Source: Bernardetiaceae bacterium
GTDB lineage: Bacteria > Bacteroidota > Bacteroidia > Cytophagales > Thermoflexibacteraceae
Assembly (NCBI GenBank): GCA_025057115.1
Contig: JANWWZ010000001.1
Coordinates: forward strand, 124,001-188,000
Length of the DNA stretch: 64,000 bases
Direction of reading: 5' to 3'
A program made the translations under genes and the position numbers. Below are positions 7,786 through 16,336 of the stretch, one piece after another. The notes beneath the pieces are model-generated. The model was not told where the DNA came from and did no database searches. It saw only the letters and a program-made list of their open reading frames with translations. Numbering within the stretch: position 1 is the stretch's first letter; the number at the start of each line of letters is the position of its first letter.

Positions 7786-9198
7786 TTACCGCCGTTTCAT
7801 TTCTATAATGATGGGAACGGCTAAATTACTCACCTCATCTTGAAAAGAAGCAGAGGAGTACTCATACTTAATTTTTCCTTCTTCTTTAAGAAGCCCGTTT
7901 TGGCGCAAGACTTGTTTGATTCGCGCCTCTGGAGGTAAATTTTTAAGGCGCTGGACAGAAGCAATGATTTCCTCTAAAGAAATAGCTTTGCGGCTGAAAA
8001 TAAAATACATGTATTCGCTGCTAGGGGTATTGTCTATTTGAAAATACAACTTTTCTCCAGGAATAACCAAGTGAGCATAAGAATACCCTATTAAAGGGCT
8101 TTCCTGATTATGGCGGGGAAACATGCGGCTTATTCTTTCATATTTATCGATGCTAAAAGCATAAAAGTACATTTGTCCTTCTGTAGAAAGTTCAAACTGA
8201 AACTGCATGCCGGGCGGGTATGCTTTCTGGGTGTGATAAAGCCCTGCTTCATTTAAGTTGCGTACTAAAGGAATGAGTTCTTCACTTTTTTGTTTTATCC
8301 TTATGGAGGCACCAAACCTGGTACGGATGTTTTCAGGTGGAAAAGAAATGAGTTCATAGGCTTCTACGCATACGTACTTAAAATCTTCATATTTTATCCA
8401 GGCAAAACCACCATCGCCCCAGTGGGTGCCCCAACTGTTCATAATTTCAAAAGCGCCCCCTTCTAGGTCATCATCATAGCTCACTATGGCAACGGCGTGG
8501 TATCCATGTGCATTGTGGTAATATCCTTCTTTTTCTTCAGGGGAGAGTACCCACCATTTTTGAGCATCATCTAAGGAAGAAAGATAGCGCACAGAGCATA
8601 TCACGGGCTTTCCTTCGGCGAGGGCTTTTCTAACTCCATCTATTAGCGTTTGAGTATTGGTATTTGTTCTGGCATGGTACAAGCGATTGTATCCCTGAAT
8701 TACTTTGCTTCGAGCGCGCATTCTTTGTTCAAAGGAAATGGGTTTGTCGCAATCAAACCCGTATTCTTTATAAGGCAAAGCACCAGATTTTCTCAACACA
8801 TTCAAAGCATGAGGCAAGGTAGCTCCTTGTGTGCAGTTGTAGTCAGCGGGATTGCGAATTTGGTTGTAGATAAATGAAGGGGAAAAGGCTACTTGGTCTA
8901 TTCTTTTGCGGTCTGTAATGCCGTATTGTTGTGCTTCTATGATGGTGCGGGCTGCATAAGCCGATGCCCATCCTGTACATGTTCCCGTATCTCCTTGGTC
9001 GCCAGGAGTGGGACAATACATTTTTAACGAAGCCCTTCTGTGCAAATCATAATCCCCACGAGTGAGAGCAATTTCGGGAACGCTTTCTGCCAGTGCAGAA
9101 TCGTAAAGGCAACCTGCTGAGCGTCGTTGAGCGTGAAGTAAAACCGTGGATAGAGACAACGAGGTTAAAAGTGCCACGTGGTGAAAGGACACCTTCAT
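7786..9198 (-). CDS. Secreted C1 (papain-like) cysteine peptidase
   Basis: A signal peptide ends near VLLHAQ. The catalytic set is complete: Gln in GDQGDTGTC, Cys in TGTCTGWAS, His in GYHAVAIV and Asn in NSWGTHWG. The last 170 residues form an extra domain of unknown function with no recognisable type IX sorting tail. The 470-residue protein would act in the periplasm or outside the cell. It is transcribed divergently from pssA across a 42-base gap, so the two genes share regulatory space. Confidence 0.9.
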   Translation of the reverse strand: MKVSFHHVALLTSLSLSTVLLHAQRRSAGCLYDSALAESVPEIALTRGDYDLHRRASLKMYCPTPGDQGDTGTCTGWASAYAARTIIEAQQYGITDRKRIDQVAFSPSFIYNQIRNPADYNCTQGATLPHALNVLRKSGALPYKEYGFDCDKPISFEQRMRARSKVIQGYNRLYHARTNTNTQTLIDGVRKALAEGKPVICSVRYLSSLDDAQKWWVLSPEEKEGYYHNAHGYHAVAIVSYDDDLEGGAFEIMNSWGTHWGDGGFAWIKYEDFKYVCVEAYELISFPPENIRTRFGASIRIKQKSEELIPLVRNLNEAGLYHTQKAYPPGMQFQFELSTEGQMYFYAFSIDKYERISRMFPRHNQESPLIGYSYAHLVIPGEKLYFQIDNTPSSEYMYFIFSRKAISLEEIIASVQRLKNLPPEARIKQVLRQNGLLKEEGKIKYEYSSASFQDEVSNLAVPIIIEMKRR

Positions 9199-9205
9199 AT
9201 TTGGG

Positions 9206-9213
9206 TAAATTTG
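9206..9213 (+). promoter_or_regulatory. -7 box TAAATTTG of pssA
   Basis: This is an exact TAnnTTTG match 27 bases upstream of pssA. The -33 position would fall inside the start of the divergent peptidase gene, and no TTG is correctly spaced. Confidence 0.45.
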
Positions 9214-9240
9214 CCAGTAGCTGAAAGATAGCTAAAAATT

Positions 9241-9927
9241 ATGCCAAAGGTTTTCTGGGTGATAAAAAAGCAAATCCCTAATGCACTTACATGTGCCAAT
9301 TTGCTATGGGGTTGCATAGGTACTGCATTGGTGTTTCAGGACTCTGCCCAAGTGGCGGCTTGGTGCATCTACATTGCCGCTTTTTTCGATTTTGCCGATG
9401 GCTGGGTGGCAAGATGGCTTCAAGTAAGCAGTCCACTGGGTAAACAACTCGACTCTTTAGCAGATGTAATCAGTTTCGGACTTTTGCCAGGGATGATTCT
9501 TTTCCAACTCATACACCAAAACCAGCCTACTAGTTGGGCTTATCTATCTTTCTCGATACCCATTTTTTCGGCTTTGCGGCTGGCTCGGTTCAATATAGAT
9601 TTGCGCCAAACCAAGGGGTTTATTGGATTGCCTACCCCTGCTAATGCCTTGTTTATCAGCGGGCTGCCTTTTGCTGGTGAGCTGTTTCCTCCTCTAGTTA
9701 GCTCAGCTTCGCTTCTTATTATTGCCGTAAGTTTATCGGTCCTTATGGTAGCAAACTTCCCTTTAATGGCATTTAAGTTCGATGGCTGGAGTTGGCAGCA
9801 ATACAGGTTTCAATACTTAATGTTGCTAGTGGCAGCAGTTTTGCTCTTTGCCTTTAAATTTGCAGCCATGCCACTGGTAGTGGTACTTTACGTGGTGCTT
9901 TCTATTGTGCAAAACATAGCCGCATGA
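9241..9927 (+). CDS. pssA: CDP-diacylglycerol-serine O-phosphatidyltransferase
   Basis: The 228-residue membrane protein makes phosphatidylserine from CDP-diacylglycerol and serine, the first committed step to phosphatidylethanolamine. The CDP-alcohol phosphotransferase signature is complete: DGWVAR from residue 53, then GKQLDSLAD. About six to seven hydrophobic segments follow. Its last bases overlap the purS start (ATGA), so the three genes pssA, purS and the small membrane protein form one unit. Confidence 0.93.
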   Translation: MPKVFWVIKKQIPNALTCANLLWGCIGTALVFQDSAQVAAWCIYIAAFFDFADGWVARWLQVSSPLGKQLDSLADVISFGLLPGMILFQLIHQNQPTSWAYLSFSIPIFSALRLARFNIDLRQTKGFIGLPTPANALFISGLPFAGELFPPLVSSASLLIIAVSLSVLMVANFPLMAFKFDGWSWQQYRFQYLMLLVAAVLLFAFKFAAMPLVVVLYVVLSIVQNIAA

Positions 9928-10181
9928 AATTTATAGCTGAAATTCAGGTAATGCCTCAGAAGGAAATTTTAGACCCACAAGGCAAAGCCGTATTGATGGG
10001 CTTGAAAAACTTGGGCATTCACAATGTCACGGATGTACGCGTAGGCAAGCACATACGCATGGAACTAGAAGCTGCTGATGAGGAAACAGCCCGGCAGGAA
10101 GTGGAAATGACTTGTCGCAAATTATTAGCAAACTTGATTGTAGAGGACTATACCTACCACATCTATCCTTCCCAAACATGA
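9924..10181 (+). CDS. purS: Phosphoribosylformylglycinamidine synthase subunit PurS
   Basis: The 85-residue protein fits the PurS family in length and pattern (VMPQKEILDPQGKAV, VRVGKHIRMELEA). PurS joins small PurL and PurQ to make formylglycinamidine ribonucleotide in purine synthesis. Its presence implies a three-subunit enzyme; purL and purQ are not in this window. It overlaps pssA by 4 bases and the next gene by 4 bases, so translation is probably coupled. Confidence 0.92.
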   Translation: MKFIAEIQVMPQKEILDPQGKAVLMGLKNLGIHNVTDVRVGKHIRMELEAADEETARQEVEMTCRKLLANLIVEDYTYHIYPSQT

Positions 10182-10429
10182 AAGAGGAAATTCGCCGTTT
10201 GTATAGAAAATGGTTGATAATGGCTCCTTTAGGGTTAGTGCTAACAGGTTTAGGACTTAGCTTGTTAGGCGATGCTGCAACGGCAAAATATGCAGGAGCG
10301 AGTTTTTGGCATTGGTTCATATACGGCACTGTTAGTTTGGTCATATTTAACGCTGGTTTATCGGTATTTGGCGAGGCAGTAGTATCGCGCAGCCGTTATA
10401 TGGCAATGAAAGACCGTGAAAAAAATTAG
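10178..10429 (+). CDS. Small membrane protein of unknown function
   Basis: The start ATG overlaps the purS stop (ATGA), giving an 83-residue protein. It has two predicted transmembrane helices (about residues 14-32 and 44-65) and charged ends (MKEEIRRLYRKW and MAMKDREKN). I recognise no family. Tight coupling to pssA-purS argues that it is real. Confidence 0.7.
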   Translation: MKEEIRRLYRKWLIMAPLGLVLTGLGLSLLGDAATAKYAGASFWHWFIYGTVSLVIFNAGLSVFGEAVVSRSRYMAMKDREKN

Positions 10430-10471
10430 CTTTTCTGGCTATCTTTCGCAGGACAAACTAATCCTGTAAGC

Positions 10472-11365
10472 ATGATAGCCTCCAAGACTTTTCTCAAGTG
10501 TGTTGCTTTTTTAGCAGCGCTGGTTTCTGTTAGCACTAATGCGTTTGCCCAGAGCGGTCAGGTACTGGAAAGCCTGAAGATGAATAGCAAAATATTAGGT
10601 CGCGAAGTAAAGTACACCCTCTACCTTCCCCCAGATTACAACACTTCTCAAAGGCGTTATCCTGTGTTGTACTTGTTGCATGGGTATACAGGAACAGATA
10701 CAGACTGGATACAGTTTGGCGAAGCCAATCGTACTGCAGACAAAGCCATTGCCGAAGGCGATATTCCTCCCATGATTATTGTCATGCCTGATGGACGCAA
10801 TGACTGGTATGCTAATGATTATCAAGGAAAGAACCGATGGGAAGACATGTTCATTCAAGAAATGATACCTTTCATTGATGCCACTTATCGGACTCGCGCT
10901 CAGAAAGAATTTCGGGCTCTTGCAGGGCTTTCCATGGGTGGATATGGTTCGCTGCACTTGGCTGCCAAAAATCCAGATCTATTTGCTGCCGTAGCTGCTT
11001 TTAGCCCAGCAGTGCACACCGAGCAAGAATTCATAGAAATGAGTGCAGAGCGCTATAACCGCGCTTTTGCTCCCGTCTTTGGACCGGCGGAAGGAACTGC
11101 TCGCATCAGCGACCACTGGCGAAAATACAGCGTACTGGACCTAATGAAAACCATACCTGCTGAGAAGTTGAAATCAGTGAGATGGTATATTGATTGCGGG
11201 GATGATGATTTTCTCTACAAAGGCAATGACGCCTTACACACTACTATGCGCGACCAAAACATCCCTCACGAATATCGCGTTCGCGAAGGGGCTCATAACT
11301 GGACTTATTGGCGCACTTATCTCATAGAAGGACTCAAATTTGTAGGGCAGAGCTTTCGCCGCTGA
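10472..11365 (+). CDS. Secreted esterase (esterase D/acetylxylan esterase-like)
   Basis: A signal peptide ends near STNAFAQ. The alpha/beta-hydrolase fold shows LHGYTG (oxyanion region), the nucleophile elbow GLSMGGYG near residue 153, Asp residues in DCGDDDF near 243 and the catalytic His in EGAHNWTYW near 273. Relatives hydrolyse acyl esters, including acetyl or feruloyl groups on polysaccharides and S-formylglutathione. Export favours an extracytoplasmic ester substrate. It is a second, clearly different esterase from the one at 5126. Confidence 0.85.
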   Translation: MIASKTFLKCVAFLAALVSVSTNAFAQSGQVLESLKMNSKILGREVKYTLYLPPDYNTSQRRYPVLYLLHGYTGTDTDWIQFGEANRTADKAIAEGDIPPMIIVMPDGRNDWYANDYQGKNRWEDMFIQEMIPFIDATYRTRAQKEFRALAGLSMGGYGSLHLAAKNPDLFAAVAAFSPAVHTEQEFIEMSAERYNRAFAPVFGPAEGTARISDHWRKYSVLDLMKTIPAEKLKSVRWYIDCGDDDFLYKGNDALHTTMRDQNIPHEYRVREGAHNWTYWRTYLIEGLKFVGQSFRR

Positions 11366-11450
11366 CAAACTAATATTTACTTTTTTGCGTTGTTGGAAAA
11401 AAGTCAAGTAAATGGAAAAACGTTTACAAAGCTCTTAAATTTTGTCGAGT

Positions 11451-13118
11451 ATGAAAGTTCGCAAAAAATTAGCCCTCATTGCGGTAGGGACGTTAGCAGC
11501 ACTCTCCTTTGCTTTTACAAATCCCGACGAAAAATATTTTGAAATAGCCAAGAATCTCGAAATTTTCGCTTCCTTGTTCAAGGAAGTGAACATGTTTTAC
11601 GTAGATGAAATTAATCCTCAAGAACTGATTCAGCACGGCATTGAGTCCATGCTCAACAGTTTAGACCCATACACCAATTACATTCCCGAAGAACAGATAG
11701 AGGACTACCGCGTAATGACCACAGGGCAATATGGTGGTATTGGAGCTAACGTAGGCATGCGCGTAGATCCAGTGACAAAAAAGGAAAAAGTGGTCATTAT
11801 CATGCCTATGGAGGGATTTCCTGCACACAAAGCAGGTTTGCTCATCGGCGATGAAATTATTAAAATAGATGATATCAACGTAGAGAAAAAGGACAGCGAA
11901 GAGGTAAGCCAGTTGCTCAAAGGACAGGCGGGGACTTCTATCAAACTCACCATTCGCCGACCAGGAGTAGAAAAACCACTGGATTTTGTCATCAAGCGCG
12001 AGAAAATTACTATTTCTAATGTGCCTTACTATGGCATGGTTACTCCTGAAGTAGGAATTATTCAACTTACTGATTTTACTCAAAATGCTGGCAGAGAAGT
12101 TCGCGATGCGTTAATTAAACTCAAAGAACAAGGAGCTAAAAACATCATTTTAGATTTGCGCGATAACCCCGGCGGATTGCTCAGCGAAGCTGTCAACGTT
12201 TCTAACTTATTCATCCCAAAAGGAAAAGATGTGGTGAGCACCAAAGGAAAAGTAAAAGAATGGAACAAAACCTATGTAGCTTCCAACAATCCTGAAGATA
12301 CTGAAATCCCTCTGATTGTGCTGACCAATAGCAGTAGTGCCTCAGCAGCTGAAATTGTCTCTGGGGTTGTGCAAGATTATGACCGCGGCATTATTGTGGG
12401 GCAAAACAGTTTTGGAAAGGGCTTAGTGCAGGCTACTCGTTCTTTGTCGCACAATTGTAAACTTAAAATTACAGTTGCCAAATACTACATTCCAAGTGGT
12501 AGATGCATCCAAGCCATCGACTACAGCCATCGCAACCCCGATGGAAGTGTAGGCAAAATTCCTGACTCCTTGCGCCGAGCTTTCAAAACAGCTGGAGGAC
12601 GAGTAGTATATGATGGAGGTGGCGTAAAGCCTGATGTAGAAGTACCTCGTCCTAACTACGCCCCTATTACGAAAAATCTTCTTTCAAAAGGATTTATTTT
12701 TGAATACGCTTCTTATTATCGCCAAAAGCGTCCTTCTATTCCTTCTCCGCGCGAATTTAAGCTCACCGATGCTGAGTATGCTGACTTTGTCAAATGGCTC
12801 AGCGATAAGGATTATGATTACACCACCCAAGTAGAAAAAACCATTGACGAACTTGCCGAAACAGCCAAAGCAGAAAGGTATTACGAAGATATCAAAACTC
12901 AGTTAGAGGAGTTGCGCCGCAAGGTATCGCACAACAAAGAACAGGATTTGATAAAATTTAAGTCAGAAATTTGTCAGTTGTTGGAAAAGGAAATTGCCTC
13001 GAGGTATTACTTAGAAAAAGGAGCTATAGAAGCTACTTTTGATGACGACCCAGATATTCAAACAGCATTAGCTTTGTTTAAAGACCCTGCTCGGTTCCGC
13101 AAAATCTTAGGAAAGTAA
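11451..13118 (+). CDS. C-terminal processing peptidase (S41 family, PDZ)
   Basis: I chose ATG 11451 over the TTG at 11442. An N-terminal membrane anchor or signal segment is followed by a CTP N-domain (YVDEINPQELIQHGIESML), a PDZ domain (about residues 85-165, with GQYGGIGANVG) and the S41 protease core. The catalytic Ser lies in SSSASAAEI near residue 295 and Lys in SFGKGLVQ near 320. The 555-residue enzyme cleaves periplasmic proteins near the C-terminus. A strong terminator follows. Confidence 0.93.
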   Translation: MKVRKKLALIAVGTLAALSFAFTNPDEKYFEIAKNLEIFASLFKEVNMFYVDEINPQELIQHGIESMLNSLDPYTNYIPEEQIEDYRVMTTGQYGGIGANVGMRVDPVTKKEKVVIIMPMEGFPAHKAGLLIGDEIIKIDDINVEKKDSEEVSQLLKGQAGTSIKLTIRRPGVEKPLDFVIKREKITISNVPYYGMVTPEVGIIQLTDFTQNAGREVRDALIKLKEQGAKNIILDLRDNPGGLLSEAVNVSNLFIPKGKDVVSTKGKVKEWNKTYVASNNPEDTEIPLIVLTNSSSASAAEIVSGVVQDYDRGIIVGQNSFGKGLVQATRSLSHNCKLKITVAKYYIPSGRCIQAIDYSHRNPDGSVGKIPDSLRRAFKTAGGRVVYDGGGVKPDVEVPRPNYAPITKNLLSKGFIFEYASYYRQKRPSIPSPREFKLTDAEYADFVKWLSDKDYDYTTQVEKTIDELAETAKAERYYEDIKTQLEELRRKVSHNKEQDLIKFKSEICQLLEKEIASRYYLEKGAIEATFDDDPDIQTALALFKDPARFRKILGK

Positions 13119-13145
13119 AGGTCATTCCTGTAAGTTTAATTTTCC

Positions 13146-13178
13146 GTCGTTGGCTAGCTGCCAACGACTATTTTTTTG
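13146..13178 (+). terminator. Intrinsic terminator after the S41 peptidase
   Basis: GTCGTTGGC pairs perfectly with GCCAACGAC around TAGCT and is followed by a run of seven T. Confidence 0.88.
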
Positions 13179-13480
13179 TTTTCGTGCATGGAGTGCAAGA
13201 GTGAAAATAAGAATTAGGAGCAATTGGCTATCAAGGATTGGGGAATTCTTGCAAAGCTTTTTAAACTCTTGGTTTGCCCTAAGTGGAATTTAACCACTAT
13301 AAATTGAGTTGCCTTGTAAAAGGCTCGTTTTTCAAAGTGCGATTGCGCTGGTCAATTCTTGCTGATTTTTTTGCATTTACTTGGCTGAACGCTCCATTTT
13401 TCTTGATGGATCAACAAAGCTAAAACGCGTCTCTTTGCAATTACTGTTCTTGCCAGTTCCTTAAAATTTTTAAAGTGTGC
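13179..13480. other. Gene-free stretch between two converging terminators
   Basis: I see no convincing reading frame, tRNA or repeat here. The base composition is A+T-rich and the stretch separates the S41 peptidase from the end of the rplC-rplD-rplW unit. This is where rplB, rpsS, rplV and rpsC would be expected in an intact S10 operon; no trace of them was found. Confidence 0.6.
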
Positions 13481-13481
13481 C

Positions 13482-13514
13482 AAAAAAAAACAGGCTACTT
13501 TTTGCAGTAGCCTG
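13482..13514 (-). terminator. Intrinsic terminator of rplC-rplD-rplW
   Basis: On the minus strand CAGGCTACT pairs with AGTAGCCTG around a 6-base loop, followed by nine T. It ends the short ribosomal unit 30 bases after the rplW stop. Confidence 0.92.
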
Positions 13515-13544
13515 TCGCTTCAAAGCTGTTGCATTCAGCTTTTT

Positions 13545-13832
13545 TCACTGATCACCATAAAAGTCAATTACTTCTCCTTCAGCAAGTTGAACGATGGCTT
13601 TTTTGTATTTTGGGGTGCGTCCTGTAGCAAAGCCGCGTTTCGTATAGCGAATTTTTCTTTTTCCGGGCACAATCATGGTGCGCACATCAGCTACATTAAC
13701 CCCGTACATCTCCTCTACGGCTTGCTTAATTTGTATTTTGTTGGCTTTCAAGGCCACTTGAAAGGTATAGATGCCCTTTTCGTTTTGCAGTGAACTTTTT
13801 TCGGTAATAATGGGCTTGATGAGAATTTCCAT
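13545..13832 (-). CDS. rplW: 50S ribosomal protein L23
   Basis: The 95-residue protein matches L23 (IIKPIITEKSS, NKIQIKQAVEEMYGV, then KRKIRYTKRG). L23 sits at the ribosome exit tunnel and docks trigger factor and SRP. It is the last gene of the unit, 21 bases after rplD, and is followed by a terminator instead of the usual rplB. Confidence 0.96.
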   Translation of the reverse strand: MEILIKPIITEKSSLQNEKGIYTFQVALKANKIQIKQAVEEMYGVNVADVRTMIVPGKRKIRYTKRGFATGRTPKYKKAIVQLAEGEVIDFYGDQ

Positions 13833-13853
13833 TTGTCAAGTTGTTTTGAATAG

Positions 13854-14486
13854 TTACTCTTGGCCAAGGATTTGGTTAATAATAGGCACTGCACCTTCGC
13901 AGATGACGAGTTGGTCGCAGTTCATCACGTCGTACGTATTCAAGCTAGAGGCTTGCACCACTTTGGTATTTTGCAAGTTTCTGGAAGAAAGGTAGAAATT
14001 AAGATTAGGTTCAGGAAGCACTACTAAAGTTTTTTTGTCTGCCAAAGAAAGGGCTTGCATCATTTTTACGTACTGCTTGGTTTTGGGAGCGGCAAACACT
14101 GGATTTTCCAGTATGTGAATGGCATTAGCTCTTGCTTTGTAGGTCAAGGCGGAGCGGCGCGCCAGTTGTTTGACTTTTTTGTTGAGTTTAAAGCTATAAT
14201 CACGAGGACGAGGACCAAATATCCGACCTCCTCCTATAAAGATGGGAGCTTTAATACTGCCGTGGCGAGCTCCTCCTGTTCCTTTTTGCTTGATGATTTT
14301 CTTAGTTGAACCAGATACTTCACTGCGCTCTTTGGTCTTGTGCGTGCCTTGGCGTTGATTAGCTAAGTACTGTTTTACGTCAAGGTATATTGCGTGATTG
14401 TTGGGCTCTATGTTAAATACGGAGTCGGCTAGCACTACAGTTCTGCCGGTGTAGTCTCCTTGTATATTTTTTACAGGTAGTTCCAT
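13854..14486 (-). CDS. rplD: 50S ribosomal protein L4
   Basis: The 210-residue protein shows the L4 loop that reaches the exit tunnel ([18 protein letters not shown], with [13 protein letters not shown]). In other bacteria L4 represses its own S10 operon. Here it controls at most rplC-rplD-rplW, because the rest of the operon is elsewhere. It lies 21 bases after rplC. Confidence 0.96.
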   Translation of the reverse strand: MELPVKNIQGDYTGRTVVLADSVFNIEPNNHAIYLDVKQYLANQRQGTHKTKERSEVSGSTKKIIKQKGTGGARHGSIKAPIFIGGGRIFGPRPRDYSFKLNKKVKQLARRSALTYKARANAIHILENPVFAAPKTKQYVKMMQALSLADKKTLVVLPEPNLNFYLSSRNLQNTKVVQASSLNTYDVMNCDQLVICEGAVPIINQILGQE

Positions 14487-14507
14487 ATTCGATAGCTTAA
14501 AGATTGC

Positions 14508-15128
14508 CTATTTTTGAATTAAAACGAATGAATTTTTGGCTCCTGGAACAGAACCAGAAACAACGAGCAGATTGGCTTCAGGCATTACTTTGAGTACTTT
14601 CAAGTTTTGGATTTTCACTCGGTTGCCTCCCATGCGTCCTGCCATGCGCAAGCCTTTGAAAACCCGCGAGGGGAATGAGCAAGCTCCCACCGAACCAGGG
14701 TGCCTTTGCCGATTGTGCTGACCGTGAGTTGATTCTCCTACCCCGCTAAAGCCATGTCGTTTCACTACTCCCTGAAAGCCTCTACCTTTGGAAGTACCTA
14801 CTACATCCACAAAATCCCCTTCTTTGAAAACATCACCCACTGTAATGATATCGCCTAACTGAAAAGGTCGGTCAAACTCGCGAAACTCAGCCAGCTTGCG
14901 CTTAGGGGTGGTGTTTGCTTTCTTAAAGTGGCCTAACAGTGGCTTGGTAGTGTTTTTTTCTTTTTTCTCGCCAAAGCCCAACTGAATGGCTTCGTAACCG
15001 TCTTTCTCTTTGGTTTTTACTTGCGTTACTACGCAAGGACCAGCTTGTATTACTGTGCATGGCACCATCCGTCCATCGGCACTTACAAGGCTAGTCATTC
15101 CAATTTTTCTCCCTATTAAGCCAGACAT
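14508..15128 (-). CDS. rplC: 50S ribosomal protein L3
   Basis: The 206-residue protein begins [14 protein letters not shown] and holds the typical central loop [16 protein letters not shown] and [15 protein letters not shown], which reaches toward the peptidyl-transferase centre. It is the first gene of its unit; rpsJ, which normally precedes it, is replaced by a divergent phospholipase-like gene. Confidence 0.97.
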   Translation of the reverse strand: MSGLIGRKIGMTSLVSADGRMVPCTVIQAGPCVVTQVKTKEKDGYEAIQLGFGEKKEKNTTKPLLGHFKKANTTPKRKLAEFREFDRPFQLGDIITVGDVFKEGDFVDVVGTSKGRGFQGVVKRHGFSGVGESTHGQHNRQRHPGSVGACSFPSRVFKGLRMAGRMGGNRVKIQNLKVLKVMPEANLLVVSGSVPGAKNSFVLIQK

Positions 15129-15164
15129 GTTGATAAGGATTTACAACCAGCTAAAATGAGAGCG

Positions 15165-15194
15165 CAAATTTAGGCATCATTCTTACCTAAACAA
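15165..15194 (-). promoter_or_regulatory. Promoter of rplC-rplD-rplW (TTG-N19-TAAATTTG)
   Basis: Both boxes are exact on the minus strand with the preferred 19-base spacer. The leader would be about 30 bases. TTTAGG and CCTAAA form an inverted repeat (11-base centre) across the spacer and -7 box (15169-15191). Confidence 0.75.
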
Positions 15195-15207
15195 GCTCTT
15201 TTTCAAT

Positions 15208-15215
15208 TATTTTTG
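15208..15215 (+). promoter_or_regulatory. -7 box TATTTTTG, 3 bases before the ATG
   Basis: This is an exact TAnnTTTG match immediately upstream of the phospholipase-like gene, consistent with a leaderless mRNA. No TTG is correctly placed. Confidence 0.4.
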
Positions 15216-15218
15216 AGA

Positions 15219-16250
15219 ATGCTTTACAGCCGAGCAACCCTTCTATCAATTACATGGCTTTGCGTTGCTTTTTCGCCTAAAGGGCTGGCATGGGGCTTTT
15301 ACGCCCACCAGCGAATCAACCGCTATGCGGTCTTTTTGCTACCTCCAGAGATGATAGGATTTTACAAAAAACACATTCAGTTTATTACGGAAAAAGCCGT
15401 TAATCCCGATAAGCGCCGTTATGTGGTAGTAGGCGAAGCCGAACGCCATTACATCGATTTAGATGTATATGGCGATAGTGCGTTTTACAAAATGCCGCGC
15501 CGGTGGGAAGATGCTCTTGTGCGTTACAGCGAAGATACCCTGCGTACTTATGGGATTCTTCCTTGGAATATCCTCTGGGTCAAGTTACAGCTGACTGATG
15601 CCTTCCAGCGCAAAGACATACCCGCTATTTTACGGCTTTCTGCAGACTTGGGACATTATATTGGCGATGCCAACGTTCCTTTGCACACCACTGAAAATTA
15701 CAATGGTCAAAAAACGGGTCAGCATGGCATTCATGGCTTTTGGGAGTCTAGGTTGCCGGAACTATTTGCCGATAGCTATGACTTTTTCATAGGACGCGCT
15801 CAGTACGAGCCGCACCCCCTTTCTAGAGCATGGAAAGCCATCGGTGAGGCGCATTTTGCTTTAGATAGCGTGTTGAGATTTGAGCGCGAGCTTACTTTGA
15901 AAATGGGTCAAGACCGCAAGTATAGCTATGAAACTCGGAATGGACTTACTGTAAAGGTATATTCCAAAGAGTTTTCAACCGCATACCATGTAATGCTGGC
16001 AGGGCAGGTAGAACGCCGCATGCGGGCTTCCATTCAAATGGTAGCGGACTTTTGGTACACTTGTTGGGTAGATGCTGGTCAACCTGATTTAAACCAGCTC
16101 CTCCAACAACCTTTTGAGGAGCCTCAAGAACCAGCCTCTACAGGAGAGCCCTTGCCTGTGCGTCCTCATGAAGGCATGCCTTTTGGTTGGAAAAAGTTTA
16201 ATCCCTTGGGCTGTTGCTCTGAACCTTTGTGGGCTGTGGTGGAAAAGTAA
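15219..16250 (+). CDS. Secreted zinc-dependent phospholipase C/S1-P1 nuclease-like protein
   Basis: I chose ATG 15219; a TTG at 15213 is in frame. A signal peptide ends near GLAWG, leaving the WGFYAHQRIN motif at the mature N-terminus, where Trp and His bind zinc in this fold. The central segment LGHYIGDANVPLH and GIHGFWE supplies further His, Asp and Glu ligands. The fold covers phospholipase C and S1/P1 nucleases, and sequence alone does not separate them. The 343-residue protein ends with a Pro- and Glu-rich tail. It is divergent from rplC. Confidence 0.8.
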   Translation: MLYSRATLLSITWLCVAFSPKGLAWGFYAHQRINRYAVFLLPPEMIGFYKKHIQFITEKAVNPDKRRYVVVGEAERHYIDLDVYGDSAFYKMPRRWEDALVRYSEDTLRTYGILPWNILWVKLQLTDAFQRKDIPAILRLSADLGHYIGDANVPLHTTENYNGQKTGQHGIHGFWESRLPELFADSYDFFIGRAQYEPHPLSRAWKAIGEAHFALDSVLRFERELTLKMGQDRKYSYETRNGLTVKVYSKEFSTAYHVMLAGQVERRMRASIQMVADFWYTCWVDAGQPDLNQLLQQPFEEPQEPASTGEPLPVRPHEGMPFGWKKFNPLGCCSEPLWAVVEK

Positions 16251-16324
16251 CAAATCTGGCGTGCTTTAGATAGCAAATCCATATGCCTTCAAGCAAAGGC
16301 GAGATTTTTCAAGATAAAGGTTCA

Positions 16325-16332
16325 TAGCTTTG
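16325..16332 (+). promoter_or_regulatory. -7 box TAGCTTTG, 4 bases before the ATG
   Basis: This is an exact TAnnTTTG match next to the start codon of the permease gene, again predicting a leaderless mRNA. A correctly spaced TTG is missing. Confidence 0.4.
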
Positions 16333-16336
16333 CCTT

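Noticed and set aside
10027-10344. Minus-strand frame across purS and the small membrane protein
   Set aside because: It is a shadow of two well supported plus-strand genes with coupled starts.
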